A stretch of DNA of 64,000 nt from DASUPK01 sp963763955 (GTDB taxonomy: Bacteria; Actinomycetota; Thermoleophilia; Solirubrobacterales; 70-9), in the NCBI GenBank assembly GCA_963763955.1, contig CAVXQP010000010.1:186001-250000 (forward strand). Reading direction: 5' to 3'. Positions 1 to 7,817 of the stretch are shown piece by piece; positions within the stretch are counted from its first letter, which is position 1; every line of letters starts with the position of its first letter. A program made the translations under genes and the position numbers. Under the pieces are notes generated by a model. That model saw only the letters and a list, made by a program, of their open reading frames with translations, had not been told where the DNA came from and did no database searches.

Positions 1-810
1 CGTGTAGCAGAGCTTTCGCTCGCCGTCCTCGTCCGTGAACTCCATCTCCATCGCCCCGGAGAAGTTCTGGCCCAGGTAGTGGGAGGTCCCACACTGCAGT
101 GCCTTGCCGTCCTGCATCATCGCCTCGATGCTGAGGGTGGTTTCGGCGCCCGGGAAGCGCTCGTACTCCGGCTTCTCGCCGGCGATCGCCGGAATCGCCA
201 ACAGCGATTCGGTGAACTCCCGATAGACGCCGAGCATCCGCCGGGTCTCCTCGAGCGCCTCCTCCTCGGTCGCGTGGGCGGTGTGCCCCTCCTGCCAGAG
301 GAACTCCGTGGTCCGCAACAGCACCCGCGGGCGAAGCTCCCAGCGCACGATGTTCGCCCACTGATTGATCATCAGGGGCAGGTCACGGTAGGAGTTGATC
401 CACTTGGCGAAGGAGCGGCCGATGATCGTCTCGGAGGTGGGGCGGACGATCAGCGGCTCGGGGAGCTCGGCGGCCGGATGCAGGGATCCGTCCTCGCCCT
501 GTTCGAGCCGGTGGTGCGTGACCACAGCCATCTCCTTCGCGAACCCCTCGACGTGCTTGGCCTCCTCCTCGAAGTAGCTCAGCGGGATGAAGAGCGGGAA
601 GTAGGCGTTCTGGGCCCCGGTCCCCTTGATCCCGTCGTCGAGCGCGCGCTGCATCAGCTCCCACATGCCGTAGCCCCACGGCCTGATCACCATCGCGCCG
701 CGGACGTGGTCGAGCTCCGCGACCTCCGCGTCGCGGACCACGCTCTGGAACCACTGAGGGAAGTCCTGAGCGCGGGTGGGGGAGATTCCGGTTTTCGGCT
801 TGCCTTGCAT
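1..810 (-). CDS. proS: Prolyl-tRNA synthetase, archaeal/eukaryotic type (C-terminus cut by window edge)
   Basis: Class II aminoacyl-tRNA synthetase that charges tRNA-Pro with proline in the cytoplasm. The first 270 residues are visible, reading from ATG at 810 off the left edge. The N-terminus has the short ProS type 3 form (early KTGISPTRAQDFPQWF) instead of the long bacterial type with an editing insertion. RPTSET lies near residues 122-127, and the class II motif 2 region (TEFLWQEGHTAHAT) near 166-179. The gene diverges from the phosphatidyltransferase gene, with only 11 bp between start codons, so the promoters must overlap coding sequence. The family assignment is confident. The type 3 subclass rests on N-terminal layout only, because the C-terminal zinc-binding domain lies outside the window. 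Confidence 0.95.
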   Translation of the reverse strand, partial: MQGKPKTGISPTRAQDFPQWFQSVVRDAEVAELDHVRGAMVIRPWGYGMWELMQRALDDGIKGTGAQNAYFPLFIPLSYFEEEAKHVEGFAKEMAVVTHHRLEQGEDGSLHPAAELPEPLIVRPTSETIIGRSFAKWINSYRDLPLMINQWANIVRWELRPRVLLRTTEFLWQEGHTAHATEEEALEETRRMLGVYREFTESLLAIPAIAGEKPEYERFPGAETTLSIEAMMQDGKALQCGTSHYLGQNFSGAMEMEFTDEDGERKLCYT

Positions 811-815
811 ATGCT
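810..815 (+). promoter_or_regulatory. -10 box TATGCT, leaderless start at 822
   Basis: TATGCT ends 6 nt before the second of two in-frame ATG codons (819 and 822). Transcription would start on or next to ATG 822, giving a leaderless mRNA. No convincing -35 box is visible. The box overlaps the proS start codon on the other strand. Confidence 0.5.
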
Positions 816-821
816 CGGATG

Positions 822-1505
822 ATGGCCCGTAGCCGCGGACAATCCTTTCGCAAGGGGCGGCGAAAGGGGTTCAGGCGCCAGTTTGGACTCGACCGATCCG
901 GCCCGCCACCGAGTCAGACGAGACCGGGGCAGCCCCTGCGCCCTTGGACGATCCCGAACGCGGTGGGATACATCCGGCTGGCGGGGCTGCCGGTCTTCCT
1001 CTACCTGGCGTTCTCCTCGGGTGACGGCCGTGACCCAGCCGCGGCGGTGATCTTCTGGCTGATTGCGGTGGGAGACTACGTCGACGGATTCCTGGCTCGG
1101 GCGACGGGCCAGTACAGCCGGATGGGATCCATCTTGGACCCGATCGTCGACCGGCTGACGATCCTCTCCGGCGTCGTGGTCTGCTGGCACTTCGAGCTGC
1201 TGCCGCGGTGGGCCCTCGCGGTGCTGGTGGGCCGCGAGGTGATCACTGCGCTACTTGCCGAGTTTGCGCTCCGACGGGTGGGCGAGCTGCAGATCAATTG
1301 GCTCGGACGGCTCGCGACGGTACCCGTGATGGCGTCGATCTTCTTCTCCATGGTCTCCGCGAGCTGGGTGTGGAGCGCGATGCTGATCTTCGGGGTCGTG
1401 CTCGGGGTGATGGGTACGATCGCCTACGTCCGGACCGGGCTCCGCGAGCTCGCCGCTGCTCAGGCACAATGCAAGCCCTCGACCGAACCTTCAACCCGCG
1501 GTTGA
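822..1505 (+). CDS. pgsA: CDP-alcohol phosphatidyltransferase (PgsA-like)
   Basis: Integral membrane enzyme that transfers a phosphatidyl group from CDP-diacylglycerol to an alcohol acceptor, probably glycerol-3-phosphate, in phospholipid synthesis. The complete family signature D-x2-D-G-x2-A-R-x8-G-x3-D-x3-D is visible (DYVDGFLAR ... GSILDPIVD, about residues 86-112), and hydrophobic segments surround it. The 227-residue length fits the family. The N-terminal 45 residues are basic and Pro-rich and precede the first membrane helix. Start 822 was preferred over 819 because of the -10 box at 810. The downstream neighbours (RsiG-like, FHA, MerR) resemble the mycobacterial pgsA2-garA-Rv1828 neighbourhood. 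Acceptor specificity cannot be read from the sequence. Confidence 0.88.
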   Translation: MARSRGQSFRKGRRKGFRRQFGLDRSGPPPSQTRPGQPLRPWTIPNAVGYIRLAGLPVFLYLAFSSGDGRDPAAAVIFWLIAVGDYVDGFLARATGQYSRMGSILDPIVDRLTILSGVVVCWHFELLPRWALAVLVGREVITALLAEFALRRVGELQINWLGRLATVPVMASIFFSMVSASWVWSAMLIFGVVLGVMGTIAYVRTGLRELAAAQAQCKPSTEPSTRG

Positions 1506-1528
1506 GGTAGCTCGAACGTACCTATAAT
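1502..1528 (+). promoter_or_regulatory. Promoter with perfect TATAAT, upstream of the rsiG-like gene
   Basis: A perfect TATAAT lies at 1523-1528, with a possible -35 TTGAGG at 1502-1507 (15-bp spacer, short). Start of transcription near 1535 would leave a short leader containing GGAGG at 1550-1554, 4 nt before GTG 1559. Unlike most promoters in this window, this one has a leader and a Shine-Dalgarno sequence. Confidence 0.6.
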
Positions 1529-1558
1529 CGCTCCACCAGAGACGAAACCGGAGGACCC

Positions 1559-1825
1559 GTGGAGGACGAGACCTTTCCAGACATCGGCTCGATGAGCGAC
1601 GAAGAGCTCAAGGAGCTGATCGACAGCCTCACCGCCGAGGAGCAGGAGGTGTCATACCGGCGCCGGATCCTGCACGGGCAGATCGACATCCTGAGGGCCG
1701 AGCTGGTCAACCGCCTGCGTGAGGGTCGCCCCGAGGGCGGCACACTGATCAAGGGCGACGACGTCCAGCGGCTCAGTGAGATCCTCGCCGGCCGTTCCGA
1801 GCCCCCGACCAAGCCCCCGACCTAG
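1559..1825 (+). CDS. rsiG: RsiG-like c-di-GMP-binding anti-sigma factor
   Basis: Small helical protein of 88 residues. RsiG in Streptomyces sequesters the sigma factor WhiG when bound to c-di-GMP through the motif E-x3-S-x2-R-x3-Q-x3-D. Here the same spacing is seen at E28, S32, R35, H39 and D43, with His in place of the Gln, followed by the typical IDILRAEL stretch. One motif copy is present, which in known single-copy members (Rubrobacter type) implies that a homodimer makes the binding site. The GTG start is supported by GGAGG 4 nt upstream. It heads the FHA/ftsR group. No FliA/WhiG-type sigma factor gene is in the window. The assignment rests on the motif and flanking residues, not on a database search. 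Confidence 0.7.
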   Translation: MEDETFPDIGSMSDEELKELIDSLTAEEQEVSYRRRILHGQIDILRAELVNRLREGRPEGGTLIKGDDVQRLSEILAGRSEPPTKPPT

Positions 1826-1838
1826 AGGGCGGTACAAG

Positions 1839-2309
1839 GTGGCGATCCACTGCCCCGAGTGCGGGTTCGTCAACGCCGAGGGGGCCAACTACTGCCAGAA
1901 GTGCGGCGCGTACCTCTCCCGCCCCGACGGGAAGGACGAGCCGACGACGATGACCTACACGGTCGACGAGTCGGGAGAGATGCATCAGGTCGACATCGAC
2001 GAGGTCGTCGAGCGTCACGGGGCGGCGATGGTGATCCGCTCGGGCGGTGGCCGAGCGGGGGAGAGCTTCACGCTGGACGACGAGCGGGTCTCGATCGGAC
2101 GGACCCCCGAGGCCGGCGTCTTCCTCGACGACGTCACCGTCTCCCGGAACCACGCGCTGCTCGTTCGCCGCAACGAGGGCCTCTACATCGACGACCTCGG
2201 ATCGCTGAACGGCACTTACGTCAACCGCCGCCGGATCGAGTCACACAAGCTGGAGGATGGCGACGAGATCCAGATCGGCAAATACAAGCTGAGCTATCTG
2301 GAGAAGTGA
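1839..2309 (+). CDS. garA: Zinc-ribbon plus FHA domain protein, GarA-like
   Basis: Cytoplasmic phosphothreonine-recognition protein of 156 residues. An N-terminal zinc ribbon is visible (C5-x2-C8 ... C19-x2-C22), then an acidic linker with a Thr cluster (residues 36-41), then an FHA domain (about 62-150) with the core motifs SIGR, SRNH and GSLNGTYVN. The FHA part closely resembles mycobacterial GarA, which controls 2-oxoglutarate metabolism and is switched by phosphorylation of an N-terminal ETTS motif. The Thr cluster sits in the matching place, but its phosphorylation is inference. GTG 1839 was chosen because GAGGGCGG precedes it and the zinc ribbon starts there; a longer in-frame extension would be low-complexity. 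It lies 2 bp before ftsR, matching the garA-Rv1828 order of Mycobacterium. Confidence 0.85.
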   Translation: MAIHCPECGFVNAEGANYCQKCGAYLSRPDGKDEPTTMTYTVDESGEMHQVDIDEVVERHGAAMVIRSGGGRAGESFTLDDERVSIGRTPEAGVFLDDVTVSRNHALLVRRNEGLYIDDLGSLNGTYVNRRRIESHKLEDGDEIQIGKYKLSYLEK

Positions 2310-2311
2310 CC

Positions 2312-3064
2312 ATGGACGCCTCGCCGACACCCTTCGACCGCAGGACCACCGATGGCGCCGGAACCGACGGCTCGCCCTCGAATCGCAAGGCGCTCACGAT
2401 CGGGGCCGTCGCCAAGATCCTCGGTCGCGAGTTCGAGGAAATCTCAATCTCGAAGATCCGCTACCTCGAGGATCAGAAGCTGCTCTCTCCACGGCGGACG
2501 GCGGGCGGCTACCGGCTCTACAGCCAGGCGGACGTCGAGCGCCTGCGGACCATCCTGCGCATGCAGCGCGACGAGTTCCTGCCCCTGCGGGTGATCCGCC
2601 AGGAGCTGGCGGCCGGCGCGCGAGAGGAACGAGGCGGGGCGGCGTCACTGCGTCGCGCGACGGCGGTGGAGCCGGGCAAGGGGTCGCGGCTCACGATCGA
2701 GGAACTGGTCGACCAGACCGGAGTGGGGAGCGAGTTGATCAAGGATCTCGAGGACTGGCGACTGATCCAGCCGCACAACGTCGCGGGCACCAAGCTCTAC
2801 GACGACACCGACTGCGAGATCGTCAAGGCATGCGCCGAGCTCGCCCGATTCGGGGTGGGGGGCCGAAACCTGAAGGTGTTCCGCACTGCGGCCGATCGGG
2901 AGGCGGTGCTGCTCGAGGCCGTGATCGGTCCCGGCCTGCAGTCCACCAACCACAACGTGCACCGCGAGGCGATCGAGAACCTGGAGAGTCTCGCCGCCGC
3001 CTGCAACAACCTCACGCACATGCTGCTTGTCCGCGACCTGCGGAAGCTGACAGGCGAGGACTAG
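2312..3064 (+). CDS. ftsR: MerR-family regulator, FtsR (Rv1828) type
   Basis: DNA-binding regulator of 250 residues. The N-terminal MerR winged HTH (about residues 28-90, with ISISKIRYLEDQKLLSPRR) and the following FLPLRVIRQEL helix match Rv1828/FtsR, which activates ftsZ in Corynebacterium. A second, C-terminal domain (about 130-245) carries a HTH-like segment and the conserved ARFGVGGRNLKVFRTAADR region of this subfamily. A classical MerR effector-binding domain with metal-binding cysteines is absent. ATG 2312 lies 2 bp after the FHA stop codon, indicating cotranscription. Target genes are not in the window. Confidence 0.85.
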   Translation: MDASPTPFDRRTTDGAGTDGSPSNRKALTIGAVAKILGREFEEISISKIRYLEDQKLLSPRRTAGGYRLYSQADVERLRTILRMQRDEFLPLRVIRQELAAGAREERGGAASLRRATAVEPGKGSRLTIEELVDQTGVGSELIKDLEDWRLIQPHNVAGTKLYDDTDCEIVKACAELARFGVGGRNLKVFRTAADREAVLLEAVIGPGLQSTNHNVHREAIENLESLAAACNNLTHMLLVRDLRKLTGED

Positions 3065-3075
3065 GGCCCACTGCG

Positions 3076-3543
3076 GTGGCACGCGTCGTCCGTAGGCGCC
3101 GCATCGCTGCGCCCGCGAGCGCGCTCTGGGACGTGGTCACCGACCCGTATCACCTGCCCCGCTGGTGGCCGAACACGCAACGGGTGGAGAACGTGAGCGA
3201 GGGAGAGCCCGGGGAGCGCAGCTGGACCCAGGTGCTGGAGACCCGCGGCGGGCGCGGGGTCCGTGCCGACTACCACGGTGTGGCTGTGACCGACGGCGAG
3301 CGCTACGTCTTCGAGCAGACCGTCGAGGGAACGCCCTTCGAGCGCTTCGTGAAGCGAGTACGCACCGAGATCCAGCTGCAACCCCAGAACGGCGAGACCG
3401 ACGTGACGATGTCCCTCGACCGCCGGCTGCGCGGCCTCTCCCGGCTGGGCTCGCCGATGATGCGCAGGGCGATCGGGCGGACCCTGAACGAGGCGCTCGC
3501 CGGCCTGGAGACGGCCGCGACCGGGGCGGAGGGACAGACCTGA
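3076..3543 (+). CDS. SRPBCC (START/Bet v 1-like) family protein
   Basis: Small soluble protein of 155 residues with the helix-grip layout of polyketide cyclase/START-like proteins: an early WDVVTDPYHLPRWWP segment, central beta-rich sequence, and a long amphipathic C-terminal helix with basic residues. Such proteins bind hydrophobic ligands; the ligand here is unknown. The start is set at GTG 3076, 11 bp after the ftsR stop, because upstream codons lie inside ftsR. It is probably cotranscribed with ftsR and the FAD oxidase 8 bp downstream. Confidence 0.75.
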   Translation: MARVVRRRRIAAPASALWDVVTDPYHLPRWWPNTQRVENVSEGEPGERSWTQVLETRGGRGVRADYHGVAVTDGERYVFEQTVEGTPFERFVKRVRTEIQLQPQNGETDVTMSLDRRLRGLSRLGSPMMRRAIGRTLNEALAGLETAATGAEGQT

Positions 3544-3551
3544 CCGCCGAC

Positions 3552-5147
3552 ATGAAGTGGTGGGGCTGGGGCGACCCGGACCGGCGCCTCGACCTTCCTC
3601 CGGCGGCGGTCGCAGCGCTCCGTGAGGAGCTCGGCGTCCACGCCGACGACGCCGTCGAGCACGTCCCGCTCGAGCAGGTCTCTCTACCTGAGGCACGGCC
3701 CGTCCCGGACGCCGTCCGCTCCGCCGCCGGTGAGGTTCTCGACGGCCCCGAGGATCGATTGCGCCGGGCGGCGGGCCGCAGCTACCCGGACCTGGTCCGG
3801 CTGCGCACCGGGCGGCTCGAGCTCGCTCCCGATGCCGTCCTGCGCCCCCCGGATGATGCCGCGGTCGAGGCCGTGCTGGGTGCCTCCGCGGAGACCGGGG
3901 TGGCCGTCGTTCCCTACGGAGGCGGAACGAGCGTGGTCGGCGGCCTCGACGCCGTCTCCGACAGCCACGCGGCGGTCGTCTCGCTCGACCTGGCTCACCT
4001 GCGCTCCATCGAACTCGACCCGCGCTCGCTGACCGCCATCCTGGGACCCGGGCTGTCCGGGCCCGACGCCGAGCGGGCGCTGGGTGCCCTCGGAGCCACG
4101 CTGGGCCACTTCCCGCAGTCCTTCGAACAGGCGACCATCGGCGGGTTCGCCGCAACCCGCTCGGCCGGCCAGGCGTCGAGCGGCTACGGACGCTTCGACG
4201 ATGTTGTGACCTCGATCGAGCTCACCGCTCCCGGAGGACGGCTGCGAACCCGCGCGATCCCTCACACCGCCGCCGGCCCGGCGCTGCGCGAGCTGGTCCT
4301 CGGCTCGGAGGGGACCCTCGGCGTGATCACCGAGGTCAGCTGCCGGGTGCGCCCGGCGCCGCGGGTGCGCCACTACGAGGGCTGGATGGCGGAGGACTTC
4401 AAGGCAGGCCGCGAGATCGTCCGTGATCTGGCGCAGGCGCACGAGGCGCCGGACGTGCTGCGGCTATCAGACGAGGAGGAGACCCGGGTGACCCTCGGCC
4501 TGGCGGGGACCGAGGGCCTGCAGAAGCGCGCGCTCGACGCCTACCTGTCGCTGCGCCGGCGCCAGGGCGGCTGCCTGATGATCTGCGGCTGGGAGGGCGA
4601 AACGGAATCGGTCCGCCGGCGCCGCTCGCTGAGCCAGACGCGGCTGCGCCTCGGCCGGGCCGTCCCGCTGGGGGCCTCGGCGGGCCGCTCCTGGAACCGC
4701 AACCGCTACGGCGGCCCCTATCTGCGGGACGAGCTGATGGACCTCGGAGTGATGGTGGAGACGCTCGAGACCGCCCACACTTGGAGCAGGCTGGATGAGC
4801 TCTACCGTGCAGTGAGCGCAGCCCTGCGGGGCGCCCTGGGCGAGCGCTCGATCGTCATGTGCCACGTCTCCCACGCCTACCCCGACGGCGCCTCGCTCTA
4901 CTTCACCTTCTTCGCCCGGGCCCGGCGCGGGAGGGAGCTCGAACAGTGGCGGACCGCGAAGAGCGCCGCCTGCGAGGCGATCGTCGCGACCGAGGGCACG
5001 ATCACCCACCACCACGCAGTGGGCCGCGACCACGCCCCCTACATGCGCGCAGAGGTCGGCGAGGTGGGCCTCGACGCCCTCCGTGCCGTCAAGGAGCGCC
5101 TCGACCCAGCGGGGATCATGAACCCGGGGAAGCTCCTGCCCGTGTGA
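3552..5147 (+). CDS. FAD-binding oxidase, alkyldihydroxyacetonephosphate synthase-like
   Basis: Flavoenzyme of 531 residues in the vanillyl-alcohol oxidase/AGPS superfamily. It opens with the characteristic MKWWGWGDP. The FAD-binding PP-loop region PYGGGTSVVGG is near residues 118-128, followed by the SGYGRFDD and GSEGTLGVITEV segments of FAD_binding_4. The C-terminal FAD-oxidase domain ends with HHHAVGRDHAPY and GIMNPGKLLP, typical of AGPS-like proteins. AGPS makes the ether bond of ether lipids; actinobacterial homologues of this form are common, and their true substrate is generally unproven. It lies last in the pgsA-rsiG-garA-ftsR-SRPBCC series, 8 bp after the SRPBCC gene. Confidence 0.85.
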   Translation: MKWWGWGDPDRRLDLPPAAVAALREELGVHADDAVEHVPLEQVSLPEARPVPDAVRSAAGEVLDGPEDRLRRAAGRSYPDLVRLRTGRLELAPDAVLRPPDDAAVEAVLGASAETGVAVVPYGGGTSVVGGLDAVSDSHAAVVSLDLAHLRSIELDPRSLTAILGPGLSGPDAERALGALGATLGHFPQSFEQATIGGFAATRSAGQASSGYGRFDDVVTSIELTAPGGRLRTRAIPHTAAGPALRELVLGSEGTLGVITEVSCRVRPAPRVRHYEGWMAEDFKAGREIVRDLAQAHEAPDVLRLSDEEETRVTLGLAGTEGLQKRALDAYLSLRRRQGGCLMICGWEGETESVRRRRSLSQTRLRLGRAVPLGASAGRSWNRNRYGGPYLRDELMDLGVMVETLETAHTWSRLDELYRAVSAALRGALGERSIVMCHVSHAYPDGASLYFTFFARARRGRELEQWRTAKSAACEAIVATEGTITHHHAVGRDHAPYMRAEVGEVGLDALRAVKERLDPAGIMNPGKLLPV

Positions 5148-5156
5148 GTCGGGCGC

Positions 5157-5921
5157 CTAGCGCAGAGCGCCGCGCATCACCGGCGTGCCGACCACCTGGG
5201 GGAGCGTCGCGCTCTGCGCCGCCCGCTGCACCGCGGTGGCCGCCTCCCGCTGACGGGTCAGGGTGAGGACGACGCTGGTGAAGCTGGGCAGCAGTCCCTC
5301 GGCCGCGGTGGGGATCGGCGTTCTGCCCGTGAGCTTGCCGTCGGAGCCGACCGCCTTGAAGGCCACCGGGAGGCTCCGCCCGCCGGAGCCCGCAAGCCAG
5401 AGGACGTAGCTCTGGCCTGGGCCGCTCGGGGTGAGACCCTCGATGGCCAGGTCGACGGCGGGCTGATCGGCGACACGGACCACAGAGATCATCCCGCTCG
5501 CGCTGGAGCCGCCCACCGGGCTCAGCCGGATCGGCACGACGTCCTCCTGGTCGCCCCGGGTGGTGGTGGACCCGTTGTCGCCGCCGCCCCCGCCGACCGC
5601 CACGAGCACGATCGCCACGACCACCCCGGCGACGCCGAGCGCTGCCCAGAGCGCCCAGCGCCTCCGCCCGCCGGCGTTTGCGGGTTCGGCCGGGGAGTGC
5701 GGTGAAGCGAGCGGCTCAGCGCCCTCCAGTGCGTCCAGGCGCTCCCTGACCGCTCGCGGGGAGATGTCGGCGGCCGGATCGGCCTCGAGGGCGCTCGCGG
5801 CGGCGTGCGCCCGGTCCCGCACCTCGCCGGGACTCGTCCCGAGGAGCTCTGCGATCTGCTCATAGCGCTCCCCGGCGATCAGGAGCTGGAGCAGCGCGCG
5901 CTGATCCTCGCTCAACGCCAT
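5157..5921 (-). CDS. Membrane protein: sigma-region-4-like HTH, one TM helix, RskA-like extracytoplasmic domain
   Basis: Protein of 254 residues. Residues 3-45 (DQRALLQLL ... YEQIAELLG ... VRDRAH) read like a sigma-70 region 4/LuxR-type HTH. A Pro/Ala linker follows, then one membrane helix (about 90-112), and a C-terminal domain whose GQSYVLWL and DGKLTG segments resemble the extracytoplasmic domain of RskA anti-sigma factors. The zinc anti-sigma domain usual on the cytoplasmic side is missing and the HTH takes its place. The neighbour upstream is a paralogue ending 16 bp before this start, so the two are probably one operon. Function as a membrane-tethered regulator is inference. Confidence 0.6.
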   Translation of the reverse strand: MALSEDQRALLQLLIAGERYEQIAELLGTSPGEVRDRAHAAASALEADPAADISPRAVRERLDALEGAEPLASPHSPAEPANAGGRRRWALWAALGVAGVVVAIVLVAVGGGGGDNGSTTTRGDQEDVVPIRLSPVGGSSASGMISVVRVADQPAVDLAIEGLTPSGPGQSYVLWLAGSGGRSLPVAFKAVGSDGKLTGRTPIPTAAEGLLPSFTSVVLTLTRQREAATAVQRAAQSATLPQVVGTPVMRGALR

Positions 5922-5937
5922 GGGCTGGCGCGGTCGG

Positions 5938-7117
5938 TCAGCCCTTCGAGCCCTTGGTGCCAGTGCCGGACTGCGTCCCGCCGCCCTGGGCCTGGCTCTG
6001 CGCCTGCTGGAGGAGCTGGTTGAGGCCGAGCTCGGAGATGTTCCCCTGCAGCACCGGAGTACCGACGAAGTTGGTCACCCCGGTCGCCTTCCTACCCTGC
6101 GCCGAGATCGACTGCGAGATCTGCGTCGCCTGGTCAGTGGTCACCCGGGAGAACCGGATCGAGCCGAAGGCCGGCAGGAGGAGCACCTGCTGGGCGACCA
6201 ACGGGACGCCGCCCGTGAGATTCCCGCTCGAGTCCACGGCCTCCTGGCCGAGCGGCAGGGCCTGCGTGTCGGACTTGTAGAGCCAGAGGAGGTAGCGCTC
6301 GCCGTTCGCCGTCGGGGGAAGGTGGACGGCGTTCGCCTGCAGGACGAACGTCGGGGCCTGGTTCCTCGAGTTCGTGTTGGTGTTCTGCTGCGAGGCGCCG
6401 AGCGTGACCTGCCCGCTCGGCGGGCAGCTGGCGTCAGCGGAAGGGCCGTCGGCGGTCAGCTTCATCGTCGGAATGCCTGCCTGCTGCGCCGAGGAGGGGT
6501 TGACCGGGGCGCAGTCCTTGCCGCCACCACCGCCGCCGCCGCTGGTCACGATCACGATCACCACGATCGCGATCACGAGGGCCGCGGCGCCGCCGACGAT
6601 GGCCTGAGTCCTTCGCTTGCCGGTGAGCGACCCGAGACCGCTGAAGAAGCCGGCGGCCCGGGAGGCGAAGCCCCGGTCCCTTGGGCGTCGCGGGGGAGGG
6701 TGGCGGCGCTTGGGCCGGCGGGGTCGCGGATGGGGGAGGGGGAGCGGCGGCCGGCGGGGGAGGCGGCGGTGCTGCCCTGCGCCCGCCGCGCGGCTCCGGG
6801 ATCTCGGGCAGCGTGGCCCGCGGAGCGAGCAGTCTCAGGTTCTGGACCAGCCGCTGGGCGAGGGCGTTCGCCTCGGGATCGCTTTGGAGATGGCGGACGG
6901 CGTCGGCTCGGCCGATGGGGTCGGCCTGGCCCAGCAGGTAGTCGCTGAGGCCGACCTGCGCATCAGGGTCGGCGCCGCCGATCTCGGTCAGCGCCGAACG
7001 CGCGCGGATGCGCACCTCATCCGGCGCAATGCCGAGCAGAGAGCCGATGTCCTCGTAGCTCTGTCCTCCCTCGAGCAGCAGCTGAAGCATCGCGCGCTGT
7101 TCATCCGTGACCGCCAC
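5938..7117 (-). pseudogene. Paralogue of the HTH-TM-RskA protein, interrupted by a +1 frameshift
   Basis: The N-terminal part reads in one frame from GTG 7117: HTH (residues 3-45), then a segment (LSDYLLGQADPIGRADAVRHL) resembling an anti-sigma ASD fold without its metal-binding Cys/His, then a long Pro/Ala linker. The second frame continues with a basic stretch, a membrane helix, a Gly run and an RskA-like domain (YLLWL, GNLTG) down to 5938. The frames cross near 6690-6720 in runs of G on the + strand. The full span is 1180 bp, one base more than a multiple of three, so a single insertion explains it. Sequencing error in the G runs is as likely as a real mutation. A -10 box TAGGCT ends 9 nt before the start. 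Confidence 0.6.
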
Positions 7118-7172
7118 GAGCGTGGAAGCCTAGGGCAGCGGGGAAACGCGTGACGCAGCTCTTATCCGGCGT

Positions 7173-7793
7173 TTAGTCGTTCGGGTCGGAGCGCTCGCCC
7201 GGGCTGACACGGCGCGCCAGGCGCGGATAGAACTCGACCAGGCAGTCCTCGTCGAGCTCCAGCTCGGCAGTGAAATCACCGTCGCGACTGAGATAGCGGA
7301 CCACCGACCCGGCGGCGGCCGAGCGGACATGCTCATAGCGCTGCGGCGCGGCCTCGACACGGAGGCTGGGGGTCGTGACGAAGGCCATCACGAAGTCTCC
7401 GGAGCCGCTCGACTGGAACCCGTGGCGACGGATCGGCATGCTGTTCGTGAGCGGTGAGTTCTCGATGTCGATGTCGCGGGCCTCGGAGAGATCCGGAAGC
7501 GAGCCGTCCCAGGGACCGCCGGGGATGTCGCCCTCGTCCTCGACCTCTGCATTCCAGCCGCCCGACCCGTCGTGGCGCAGCAGCAGCTGACGGCGCCACC
7601 CCTGCGTGGTCGCGGTCAGCTCGAGCTCACTGGTGACGAAGCGCTCCGGAGCCTCGAGGCGGTAGTCGACGCGAAACGGGACAGGCTCGGCGCCCAGCTG
7701 CGTCCCTGCGGCGCTCAGGCCGTCATCCCCGAGCTCGACCTCACAGGACTCCGTCAGCCACTCCTCGACCCCGGACCAGACCAGGAATCGCAT
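7173..7793 (-). CDS. Putative glycolipid-binding protein (PA1994-like)
   Basis: Protein of 206 residues, beta-rich and without a signal peptide, with the conserved pattern of the glycolipid-binding family (LLRHDGSGGWN, PWDGSLPDLSEARDIDIENSPLTNSMPIRR, and LDEDCLVEFYPRLARR near the end). The family is related in fold to LolA/LolB lipoprotein carriers; its ligand is not established. It diverges from the thioesterase gene and shares an overlapping -10 region with it. ATG 7793 is leaderless if the TAGTCT box at 7805-7800 is used. Confidence 0.72.
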   Translation of the reverse strand: MRFLVWSGVEEWLTESCEVELGDDGLSAAGTQLGAEPVPFRVDYRLEAPERFVTSELELTATTQGWRRQLLLRHDGSGGWNAEVEDEGDIPGGPWDGSLPDLSEARDIDIENSPLTNSMPIRRHGFQSSGSGDFVMAFVTTPSLRVEAAPQRYEHVRSAAAGSVVRYLSRDGDFTAELELDEDCLVEFYPRLARRVSPGERSDPND

Positions 7794-7799
7794 GGCGGC

Positions 7800-7809
7800 A
7801 GACTATGGT
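7800..7809. promoter_or_regulatory. Bidirectional promoter with overlapping -10 boxes
   Basis: The 10-bp sequence AGACTATGGT holds TATGGT (7804-7809, + strand, 8 nt before ATG 7818) and, on the other strand, TAGTCT (7805-7800, 6 nt before ATG 7793). The two boxes share the central TA. Both transcripts would be leaderless, with start codons only 24 bp apart. Confidence 0.6.
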
Positions 7810-7817
7810 CCCGCGGC

